From Trileptium ribeirensis (taxonomy: Eukaryota; Nematoda; Enoplea; Enoplida; Thoracostomopsidae): a stretch of DNA of 64,000 bases. The DNA lies in assembly GCA_030248225.1 (NCBI GenBank), contig JASANE010026683.1:19800-83799 (forward strand). The letters run 5' to 3'. Shown here piece by piece: positions 13,201-25,200 of this stretch. The notes under the pieces were generated by a model that was given only the letters and a program-made list of their open reading frames with translations, ran no database searches and was not told the DNA's origin. Numbering within the stretch: position 1 is the stretch's first letter; the number at the start of each line of letters is the position of its first letter. The translations under genes were made by a program, and so were the position numbers.

Positions 13201-16200
13201 GTTGATACCGTTGGCGCATTTCCGAATACCTATAATAAAAATAAACATCTCTGCAAGTTACTGGTGCTACAAAGTCGAGTAATTCGCGAAGCGATACAAA
13301 AGGGAGAGAACCCGGCTAGTCAACGCTTACTAAGGAACGGTAATTTATACTTAGTACATCGAAGTCTGCTGCGCAAAGTATTTTATCATCACTCAGAACC
13401 GCGGATAACTCAATCGCAAGTCACATATCGGTCGATACACTAAGCAACACGACAATAATTTTTTTAGCTTTTAGCTTCCTGAATACACTTTCACAACGAA
13501 GCTAATACAATCAGCATTGTACTTTAGGCAGCGCAAGAGTCTTTTTACTACGACAATCATTTATACAGTCGACCAAAAAGACAGAAACTTTCGAAATATT
13601 TACAAATGATAAGTTGCAAAGAAACAAAATTTTAAGGATTAATTTTTTCACGCAGCGGTACCTATCTGGAAGTCAATGGATAAATATATGATGCAAATAC
13701 CAAATTGCTACCATCCTGTTCAACGGGTAGCAACTTACAAATTGTTGTACGATTAATGGAATGAATATTCATAGGTTAAATAAACGTATAAGCCTGTCGC
13801 GTGCCTCCAATAAGCAAGATATTCAGCCAGTCAAAATTTGAAAATTTTCACTTTGACACATAACTGTATATAGGAATTAAACAGAGGAGAATAATTATAA
13901 TTGTTGTTTTAACAAGTTAGAAAAAAATTCCTGGAACAGGGATTGCAAAAGGAACCCCTGTAAAATTGCAAGTTTGTTCAAAAGTTGCAACCTTTATAAT
14001 TTAATCCATTGTAGCCACACAGCTAACAAAAATATTTTATTTGGTTGACAAGAATTTAGTTAAAGCAAAAATAAAACATTGTACACCTCCAAAAAATTGT
14101 AAGTACCGACTTTTTTGCCGAAAACGGGCTAAATTTGACCAACTTAAATGCCATAACTCGGCTTAACCACGGAATATCGAAAAACGACTACGAAGTTGCA
14201 CACATTGACTCAGCTACCAAATTTAATACCATCAGACAATATCTTTGACATGTTGATGGATGCTTGCTGTAAAAAAGAAATCTCTCTTATCAACCGGTGA
14301 CCGCATCTGGTCGTAGTAGGTACCGTTCGACATCGATCGATACCCAAATCATCCATGTAAATCTGTCTACTGGGTAACTAAGTCCAAAAACCTATTTCTA
14401 AAACTTCTTGAGAGCTACAGCTCTTTAATATATATATTATATAGTGTCTTCTCGGGACGCCTCGTCAAACCAGGCTTTCGTCCGACTACGCGAAGTGTTA
14501 AACTTTATGTAGTAATTCAAAGCGTTCCAAGAACTTCAATCGGAGACTTAGTCATATTTTAGGCCGTGAACTAATTTTCGACAAACCCGTGGACAATTTC
14601 GACTGTCGGCCGACTTTCTCAATCGCAGGTACTCAACACGGGCGCTGTAGTATAAATGGCAGGTTTAGATATATACGTTGGTGCAGCGATGTAAAATTCA
14701 TTACCCACGGAGGCCTCTAGGTCATACCAAATGCTGAAAAAAATTGGTCATTATAGTATCTCTTTCATAGGGACTGATAATCCATATATATTCGCTTTTG
14801 CAATGTCGTTGGATAAAAAGCGTCTACACTACTGATACGAATAAATAATCTCTTACCGATGCAATTGTTCGGCGTCAAATGTTTTGCGATGTATTTAGCG
14901 CACGTTTTTGCGCACGACTTCATACCGAGCCAATTGGCAACTTTGTACAAATCTTTTACATGACGCGGTGACGCTTCCAAGCTGAAAAGGTAAAATAAAT
15001 AAATTTTTGAAAGGCTTCAGTTAAACCCAAGGGTAGTAATAAAATATCGTCAACAAATAACAACAAAACATACTAAACGTATGTTATTGTCTAAGCGGTC
15101 CCTATTGTTGCTTCAGTTGCTTTCCCAATGAGTGAACAACAAATTTGGCAATCAATATTATGTAGGTCGGCAAAGGTAGAGTAAAAAAATTTCCGATGAA
15201 AAACCAATGATTATGGATCCCCCACCCACCGCCACAACGACGCAGTGATGGAGCCCAGACACGTCGAAATTTGATGCCGGCTTCTATAGAGAAACATGAA
15301 CGATAATGTATATAATAACTACAAAGAATAATGGCACACAAAATGACATTCAGGTCGGCCTCCGGGTGTTTAAGCAATCAAAATTTGTGGAGATTTGAAA
15401 GAAAATTTATCACTCAATTGAGCGAATTTAATGGGGTTTTTCACTAAACATGAGGATGGCACTACCAAAACACTATAATCGACATCAACGGAGTGGGTAG
15501 TCAGTGAAACACAACAGCAAAAAATTTTAAGGAATTTAAAGTTACAACGGAAAATTACTATCTGTTTTTACGGCAAACGGTTATCTCAAATAAAGATCTC
15601 TTCAAGAAACTATTTGTAATACATCTGGAACACAAGTAATAATTCGCTAGTATGAACTAAATTTTTATTATCATTATACTTTTATCAACGTTAGCATAAC
15701 AAACTTAACGCGATACAACTATAAACAAGGAACAAAAGTAAGCACATACCTTGAAATTTGGTGAAAATACACTCAGTTGACATAAATGCTCCAAAATTTT
15801 TTCATAATCCTTTTTACAGCTAAAATTTTGTTTAATTCCAGCAAAAATAGTTGAAAAGACGGTTTTAAACTCAAAAGAGACGTTTGTACACCGTTAATGA
15901 GGCCGTTTGTTAGCAATTTTAGCGCTTTTTCATGAAAAATATTTAATTTTAAAAAATAAGATTTCGATGCAGCCTTCCAGATCAAGCCAAAGGCCCGCAG
16001 TTCATTTCCCGTTGTTAAAATCCGTAGTTCGGAACCAGGGGAGGCAGTTCATGCCACTTTGCAAAATTTAATATTTTCAGCGAATGGAGAAGCAATCACG
16101 TAATCCATGGCTGCGTCGGGATCCCACAAATCGGATGAGGTAGTGGGAACATACTAGCAGAAGCCTTAAGTAAACACATTTTGTAGTTCATTCAAAAATG

Positions 16201-19200
16201 GCCTTCTGCATTGACAAGTCCAGCTTTAAATCAACGTAACAGGTACAGACGCCAAAGGTACTGCATATGTTTTGCTTATTCTAACGAGGGAATGTATTAT
16301 CAATATGAATATGAAGAGTGTTTTAACTGGGTACTTCATTCGCTCAAAATTTTACTTGTTAGCATGAACTGGGTAACCCCGCTGGTTCTGAATTGGTGGT
16401 CGCCGGAATTTCCCTGGAGACGTGGACTGGGGGTCAAAATTTAATATTTTGCAGTGAAAAACGCTAAAAATGTTAATACTCAAACAAGGTGCAAAAACGT
16501 ATTTATTGGGGTTAAAACCAACTTTTCACCCAATTGTTGCTGAAATTAGTTAAATTTTTAATTTCGAAAAAGAACTTTTGTAAAAGATTTTGTCATTTTT
16601 ATATGGCATCTGTGGTGTCGTTACTGGAGAGAGGCCAAAAATTTTGCCAGGTGGGGCCCAAACGATGAGCACCGAAGAATGGCGGCACCCCTCACCTGCC
16701 CCTAACTTTGGAGAATACAGTGTTATGAATAGACCTTCTCCGACAATGGTGCCGATCTGGGCAATGGGAGCCGTCCCACTGATCAAGGAAGCCCCGAAAA
16801 ATATTATTAATATTCATACCTGCTAATAGAGAGCTATATTCCTGACGCGCCGATCTCCCCCTGCAACGTGACTGACTCAAGACTGGTAGGTTGAAGGCCT
16901 AACCCACCGAGGACCCGGCTAACCTCTCGGGGACTTCGGTGTTTGAGCGTGTATGGTTAGAATTATAATAATATATTATATTTTGCAATGAAAAAAGTTA
17001 TACTAACTACGCCGTATACGCAAATGTGACCAAAATTTCAAATATATCCGGCGAAATATCCGGAAATTTGTAGTAGAGCATCGATGATTCTGAAATGTAA
17101 AAAACAATCAACAAATGAGTGCGGTAACAAGGTGTCACAAAATAATAATTACGTGCATCAAAGGATATATAGTGAATTATTATTGTTTTTAGACATGTAG
17201 TTTCTAAATCAGGGTGTTTTAGGCAATCTTCGCCGAAGACACGATTGTCGGCACAACGTTCGAGACTCGATCACTCGCGGCTGCGTCATAATACAATCTG
17301 AATTCTAAAATTGCAATTTTACCCAATTAATTTTAATTAAATATTAAAACTCTCGTGGCTCGCTTTAATTAGTATTATGATGTACAAGTGAAAATAAAAC
17401 ATTATACTATCATTATCGTTTACTAATAAGAAATTTAGGAAATTACTTAATTGAAATCAACTGCACGGCAGAATTATCTAGAGCAGCAATTTAACAAAAT
17501 AAAATATTACGTCCCTATTTATAGGTATGCAACCCAAATTCAAATAGTAGCAGTAATTCCAAAATTTTCAAACTCCAGAGCTCTGTTATAATGCAATAAT
17601 TATGTATATACAGTAAGAACAAGAAACGACTGTCAGCGTTCGAGCTGCGATCATCAAGCAAACTTTAAACAACCGATTCTATAATATGTTACGAGCAGCG
17701 AACCATATCGAGCGAGGAGAGGTCATTTCTGGTGGGCACTTAATAGAAAATCGGCATAACCACAGTGTGGGTGGGACCTCGCCCCACTTTCGAAACCCCC
17801 CTGTCCGTAAGATTGCCCTTCCACCACTCGGCCAAAACTACCATATTCAAAAACTAAATCCAAAAAAAATTTATATCTCAAAATTTATGGTTTTTTGCAT
17901 GCAAAATAGTTTTTAAACATTAATTACCGCCATTTCTAAGGCTAAAACGCCGTTGTGTAACTTGAAAATAGAAAAAGGCACTAAAACTACATGAAAATGT
18001 GGAAATATTTAGTATTTTTAAGAAAATTTATCCCTCGACCATTTTGAAATTTCCCGCAAGAATGAACAGGGGGCCCCGAGGTCCCCCCACACTTTTCGCA
18101 GGGCTGTGCATAGACCAGGAAATTTGCCAGTTAACCCAGCCTTTTAAACCAAGTTACTTAGGTTGTGAGCTGCAGTAAGATGTAAAATTTAGAATTTCGA
18201 TTATATACGAACAAAGAATAAGCGAACAAACAAAGAACTTGGTACAACTAACTCTGTACTTAAAGCCAGCCAAACTTACAATCACAATTGTAAAGGTGCA
18301 ATTTGCTTAAAAAATTTCTTGATTTTCCAATATCTCAAAGCGATAAAGTATCACACTGCGTAGGTCTTAAACGGCTACACCAGGACTCGTGTAATTGTCG
18401 CGTTGCAAGAAAGCGCACGAACTATCAAGCAAATTATAAATCTTCAAAGCAAAAATTTTAATTAGTGTCCCAAGTGCGAGCGAGTTAACAGGGAACATCA
18501 GTCAAATTTTATTGTGGCGAGTAATATTTTATATACCACAGATCCAAATTAAATAATATGAAAAACAACAACAAAAACTTGCCTTTTTTACCAGAAGTCG
18601 GAACAAAATAATTGTTAATTTCTTCGTTAGAACCAGAGCTTTCGGATCCAATATGATTAGCGGATAAATTATTCCCTCCTGAAGTGCCCGGTGGAGGCTT
18701 TTGCGTTGCCGACGATGTGTTAACTGGGCTGTTCTCACGATTCACTTCAGTCGACCGCGTATCATTCACATCGGTCCCCGGGTCCGATGAAGCTGGCCCA
18801 TTTCCTATTGAACCAGGGCCAGCTTGAGCAAAAACTTGACCCACATTTGTGCTATTACTGCTGCCTCCAACCCCGCTCGGACCACCATGATAGCCCATAA
18901 ACAAATCGAAGAGAGTGGGACTAGCCGCAGCGAGGACAACTTTGTGGGCTGGTATTTCTCGATTTCCTACGTAGAAAATCACGTCGCAAAGTTCCCGATT
19001 TTTTCGAAGCGTGTTAAGTCGAGAAAATGTCGAATCCTGAAATTGAAATCAATTGTGTTGGCAGCACTAACAAAATCGACCACAAACAATCAGCATTAAA
19101 ATTGAATTTTGAACTACTTTTTAAGACTCTCGCGACTGAGGCTGGGGGTCTGAAAATACTTGCGCGAAAAAACCTTGCTTATAACAAAATCGTTACTAAT

Positions 19201-22200
19201 GAGAAACCTGAGTCCATCAGCGCTTACCATCATATACGGATCGCGATATTCAAGAAAGTCCGCACTTCCGCTGGCATTTGCCGTCCCTGTGCCGGACAGA
19301 TTCGCTTCGACCGACCAACAACGTCCGTCCCGGTCGTCTTCGAAGCTATAGCCATATCCGGATTCCGGCTGCTTCGGTATATTATAGCTGGAAACACTGC
19401 CGGTTCCTCGGCCGTTTGTCATCGACAGTTCACCGCGCTGTTTATAGCAAAGATCGCCTGCATCGTCCACGCTTTCGAACCTCAAACACAAAATAACTAA
19501 TAATAACAGAATAGCCAGTATATAAATTATTGTCTTAACGCCAAAATGGTGAATTCTGACTGTTGAATATGTAATTTAGAAAGATGTACATACTTATATT
19601 GAGCAATGAAATACAAAACGAACCACCGAATGTCAGTCGTATTGCTTGAATAGTTGAGAAGATATACCCGATTATTGTGCTCGAAACTACTATACAAAAA
19701 GAGAGCAAAACATTAATATTATAGCTACCATTTTCGTGTATCTTGGCTCTCATACGCCCATTTTAGAATCCATTTTGATCCAAATCTTAAACCTAAAAGA
19801 ACTCCATAAAAAGACTTACAGAGGCTTATTTGCTCCATAAAATGATCCCAAGTTTACTCAGATATCTACACTGATTGTCGAGTTACAATAAGTAAAATGG
19901 TTTTCCGGTCCATTTCGGGAGCCCATACGAGCATCTTTGGCCCGAATTCGGAGAGAAGATGTTGAAATAGAGCTTTGCGTCTGGCTAAAGACCATAAAAA
20001 GAGATAATAAGCCTTCAAATGAGCTATTCAGCCAATCATTCGCACTTCCAAAGTTGAGCTATACTGTCACCCTAAAAAGCAATAACGGACATTGTCAAGC
20101 TGGACCACTGTCACAAACAGTAGTAAGAAAGGATTTCTCGTTTCGATCGTTTCACTCACCACAATTCAGTTATATAATTTGAAGCGATAGGAGAGAGAAA
20201 TCGTGGATCCCAAATGTCATTAAAACAACAGGTACACTGATTTGTGAGCACTGCTAAATAGTGCCATCTAAAGTGTGGCAGTTTATAGTACATAAATTAG
20301 CAAGTTCAATTATTTTAGGTGCAGATTGGCCCAGTGCAAACAACTTAATTGCTCAAACGGGTCCATCTAATCCTGTTGATGTTGAGGATGATTGGATTTC
20401 AATTTGCTCATCCATTGCTACAGCATTGGATGCATGTGCTCCTAGAAGCACCAGTACACGTAGTTTCAGCGCGCTGCCGTGGATGGCTAGGTCCGTGGAA
20501 CATGCCATCAGGAGCCAGCGAAACGCATACCGAAATTGTCAGCGTTCTGGAACTCGGCGTTTGTGGCAAATATATAAGCTACGAAGCTCAATAGTTCAGG
20601 ATCTGGCAAGTACTGCCATTATGAGGTTTGAACAAAGGATAGCTGCTAACATTAAAACTGACCAGAAAACTTTTTGGAAATATGTTAATTCTCGGAAGCA
20701 CTCCAGACCCCGCGTTGGTCCACTGTGTCGCCCTGATGGCTCATATACCATAACCGATACTGAATGCGCAGATCTGCTGAACAATTTCTCCTCCGTCTTT
20801 ATGGCAGAAGACACTTCAAATTTACCCGAGTTTCCACTCACTGCAGCCACCATGCTTGAGACAGTTAAATTCACACCTTAAGAAGTGTTTGATATTTTGG
20901 CTAAATTAGATCCAGCTTCAGCCACTGGTCCAGATGCAATACCGTCTCGTTTGTTAGCGGAATGTGGCCATGCTCTATCGCCAGTACTGTCGAAGTGTTT
21001 CCAGTTATCAATGAACGTTGGCAGGCTACCACGGATGTGGAAATAGGCAATTGTTGTTCCATTTCACAAAGAGGGCAATCGTGCAGAGTGTTGCAACTAT
21101 CGACCCATCAGTCTGACCTCTAACATTTGCTAAACTATGGAACGCCTAGTTGCACAAGAATTGATCGCTCATGCTATTGATAACAATATATGAAATAAGT
21201 CACAGTTCGGTTTCATGCGTGGCCGTTCTTGTGAACTACAACTCATCGAATACTTGGACATTCTATCCTCAGTAGTAGACTCTGGTGATTGTGTTGACGT
21301 GATTTACCTAGATTTGAGGAAAGCATTCGATAGAGTTCCCCACGAACGACTACTGATTAAGTTAGTTGGCTATGGCATATCAGGCAGGCTAATACAATGG
21401 ATTAGAGATTTTTAACAAACAGAAGACAAGTTGTTAGCATACGAAATTCTGAATCCAGTCACTGCAAAGTACCCACGGGAGTACCACAAGTATCTGTTAT
21501 TGGCCCCATATTATTCTTGTATTATATAAACGACCTTGACCATCACGTGTCCTGTAAAGTTCTTAAATTCGCTGATGACACAAAGCTGATCCGACGCATC
21601 CACCGAGATTTTAGTGACATTGATGCATCTGACTTTAATACTGATTTAGATCAGTTGACTACATATGCATCTAAATGGACGTTTGATTTTAATATCCAAA
21701 AGTTTGCTGTTTTGCATGTGGGCAGAAACAATCCACATTATCACTACACTATGTTAGGCGAGATTATCCCCCAACAAAATCACTGCAAGGACTTAGGAGT
21801 AATAATTTCTCATAATCTGAAGGCATCGGAACAGTGTGGCGATGTTACTAAGGCTGGTCATAATATGCTGGATATTTTGGGCCGCACTCTGAGGTACTGG
21901 AATACCGATGTTTTTCTTTCACTCTACTTTGCTCTTGTCCGACCAATTGTTGAGTACGCTAGTTCGGTGTGGAGTCCCGGCTGTCAACGGGATATTAACC
22001 GCGTTGAGTCAGTTCAGAAAAGGGCCACCAGATTTTTGTATCGTCTTCGAGATAAAACGTACACAGAAAGACTTGAACATTCGGCATCCAATCCCTGGCA
22101 ACGAGACGTCGCCGTGCTGACCTTATTTTTCTTCACAAAATGATACATGGCCTTATTGACTTCGATTGGTCTTCGATGTTCTCGCTTGCTCCCGAAAGTG

Positions 22201-25200
22201 GACTTCGACGTCATTACCTTTGCTTACGTGTAGTAGAGGTGAGAATTTGGGCTCTTGGCTCGGCTCGGCTCTGTTCGGCTCTAGAGCCGAGCCGAGCCTG
22301 CCTTGGTTTCCGAAGAGCCGAACCGAGCCTGAATTTCACGAAAAGAGAAAGAGCCGAGCCGAGCCTGAATTTCACGAAAAGAGAAAGAGCCGAGCCGAGC
22401 CTGACAATTTATAATTAAGAGCGAGCCTAACATACGAAGCTCGGCTCTTAAAAGCTCTTTTCGGCTCTTAAAAGCTCTTATTTACTCCTAAAAACTCTAA
22501 GCGAATCGAATCATGCAGACATGCAAGTAGTTGTTGTACGTATGCGATGCGTTAACTTCTTGTATTATTTTATTTTGTTACCTAATATTGATTACTTTGA
22601 TTTCAATTCTTTGGATGCCCTATTTTGCACTACCCTGTGTTAGTTTTTTTATGTTTCCATTGTTTACATTAGTATTACTTTTATTACAATTCTCAGTACT
22701 ATTGCTTTGATTAAGGACTACCATATACGCTGATGGGTCGCCTCTTGCCAAATTGGCTGTGTCCTGTCAGGGGGTGGCTTAGCCAAGGGGGCACGGGGGG
22801 GGCGTGCCCGCTATACTACTATCCATGCACCCGTCAAGGATGGCTGAGAAGGTATATGGTTTTGCATGTGGCATGAGATGGATTTTACATGTGCCCCCAT
22901 TCCCCTTAGCAAACGTGGCATCCCTCGTGAAGAAGTTTGTGGTTATGCCCATCGCGCTGACGGGGACGGTCGGGGTACTGCGACCAACTTATAGGTTTCC
23001 CTTCAAATTAGTATAAGATGTGATCGGCGAACTAAGCTGTTTATAAAGCTCGCTTTTGTGCATTTTGCGAGCATCCGTTGACCGCATATTCTGAGAAAAC
23101 GCGGGAAGCACGTCACTAGGGGGTTATCTCTGCTAGCACCCTCTCCCCGGGTAGCCCTGACTTCACGAGGTGATAAACCCGTACCGGCTACTGGCATGTT
23201 TGGGCAAAAGTCTTGAATTTATAATAATTAAGCTACGCACACATCCAGTCTATTTCAAATTCCGTTTGTTTAAATGTATCTTTCTTTATTCGTTGATCAT
23301 TCGGTAATTTAGCAGCTAAGTTATGAGGCACTAGATTTAATTTTAACAGTCTGTGCATACTTTATTGCACCTTATGTCCTTTTTTACTTTCCTTAGGTCA
23401 AAGAACTAATTTTTGGAGCATTTTCTATTACATTATAAAAGTTTCGTCATGATTACATAGCTAACGTTTATATTAATATCATTTTAGTTTTTTTCAACTT
23501 TGCCGGGCATTACGTTCCAGAGATGATCCTCAACGTTAAGTTGGAATCAGGCCGATAGAGGTGCTTTTGTATTATATATTTCAACCACAAGGAATCTGTT
23601 ATTATAATGTATCATTGTACCACAAAAAACCACTAAAAGCTTGACGGCAGAGTGTGGTAATTCTTTTAAATGTTCAGCAATATGTTCACCAGTACGTTCC
23701 CTGCTTCAACGTGCGTTGTAAAGTTTTGTTTTAATAAAGTTCTTGAAGTGTTTTAAATTTTGAAACTGTAATGATGAATATATATGAACAATGGAGCGAA
23801 TTGGACACGCAAACTTATTACTGCATTATATCGCGCAACATATTTTATAAGAGCTTTTAAGAGCCGAGCCGAGCGAGCCTGATGTTTTGTCTTAAGAGCC
23901 GAGAAGAGCCGAGCCTGGGTTTGAAGAAAAAGGAGCGGAGCCCGAGCGAGCCGGCAATGGTAGAGAGCCGAGCCTGATGCCGCTGCTGAAGGGCCGAGCC
24001 GAGCCGAGCCTGGCGCAACCGCCACTATGACACCCGGGTCTGCTGCCTCGTGTTTTCCTTTCAGCCAAGAAACAATAACTGCCGTCGTAAACGAGGCGGC
24101 ATTATCCTGGCCCGGATCAACTTGCAACGTGATTTTGATATGGTGTCTGATGGGGCCAGCGCGGTAAGCATTACGGTAAGCATTAGGTGCCCGTGCTGAT
24201 TGCCTGTAGCTATTTTACGGTTTCCTCAAACGGCGTACAAATGTGCAAAGAAATGCTTTTCTATGCCCGTCTGAGCAGTAAGTTCTCCAGAACTTAGCAG
24301 CTGTGAAATTATTGGAATAGAGATTTATTCTCTAATTTTTTCGCAAACCATTTTATTTTTGTTCGTACACACAACCAACGGCTGTCAGTCAGTCATTAGG
24401 CCTTCGAGCCGTCGCGCTATAATATCCCGGGCCCCAATATCGCAATTCGAGAAATTTAAACGTGGGTCCCTAAATTCAAACTACATCAATAGATTGTAAA
24501 TTCGATGTCGACCTAAAACCTAACAACTACCAGAGCATATCGCCACTAAACGATCTTAGTAAACTACAAATCAGATCTCTACGTGCAACATTCGTGTTTC
24601 GGGTTGCCAGCAAGCTTCCTCTCCATCCAGGGCCCGTTTTCACTTCACTTCAAAAACTTCACTGTCATCGTCCCAAATTTTGAGACTATGAACGCTGCGT
24701 TATTTCGAAAAAAAAACTTTTACAATTCCTCCCAGTTAATTAATCATTGTTCTCTAAAAGAAACGCTACATCGAAAACAAAATACTTGACCCTGTGTAAT
24801 ATCTGAAAACATATTTAAATAATTAATTGCTGTGGACTATGCGTAGGTTTTGCTACAACTGTTTTTAAACTCTGTCGCCTAAGTAAATGGTTAGTAGTTA
24901 ATTTAAAATGGCGTTACACGTGTAAAGTCCGCGTGAAGAACGCGTGGTAACACTACTGGTGGAATGCTTCGGGGAAAATCCGGGAAAAAATCTGCTTGGA
25001 AAATGCCCAGAAAAAATATAAAACTAATGCGTTCTTTATCCTTGCAAAATGCATCGCAGACAACGAATACCCATCATTGCTATCAAGTCGAATATATATA
25101 CTTAGACAATCTTTGCATAGCAAAATCTTGGCCAGCCTGTAGCCAAACAAACGGCTGAATATTATACTGGCCTCTCCATATAAGGCACCTTCAGGATTTT

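Noticed and set aside
15773..15985. Minus frame (FHEKALKLLTNGLING) considered as the missing BTB C-half
   Set aside because: It lacks the Tyr-x-Tyr-Thr motif and good splice sites. The 17011-17089 exon fits motif, phase and splice sites on both sides.
19114..19491. RhoBTB identity, suggested by FESVDDAGD near a BTB domain with an insert
   Set aside because: RhoBTB has an N-terminal GTPase domain and a similar phrase after, not before, the first BTB half. The BACK domain and linker here fit a Kelch-type protein, so the resemblance is treated as chance.
22768..22930. Complete MITE with CAGGGGGTGGCTTAGCC end
   Set aside because: A loosely inverted right end exists near 22925, but no target duplication was found, so only the left end is noted.
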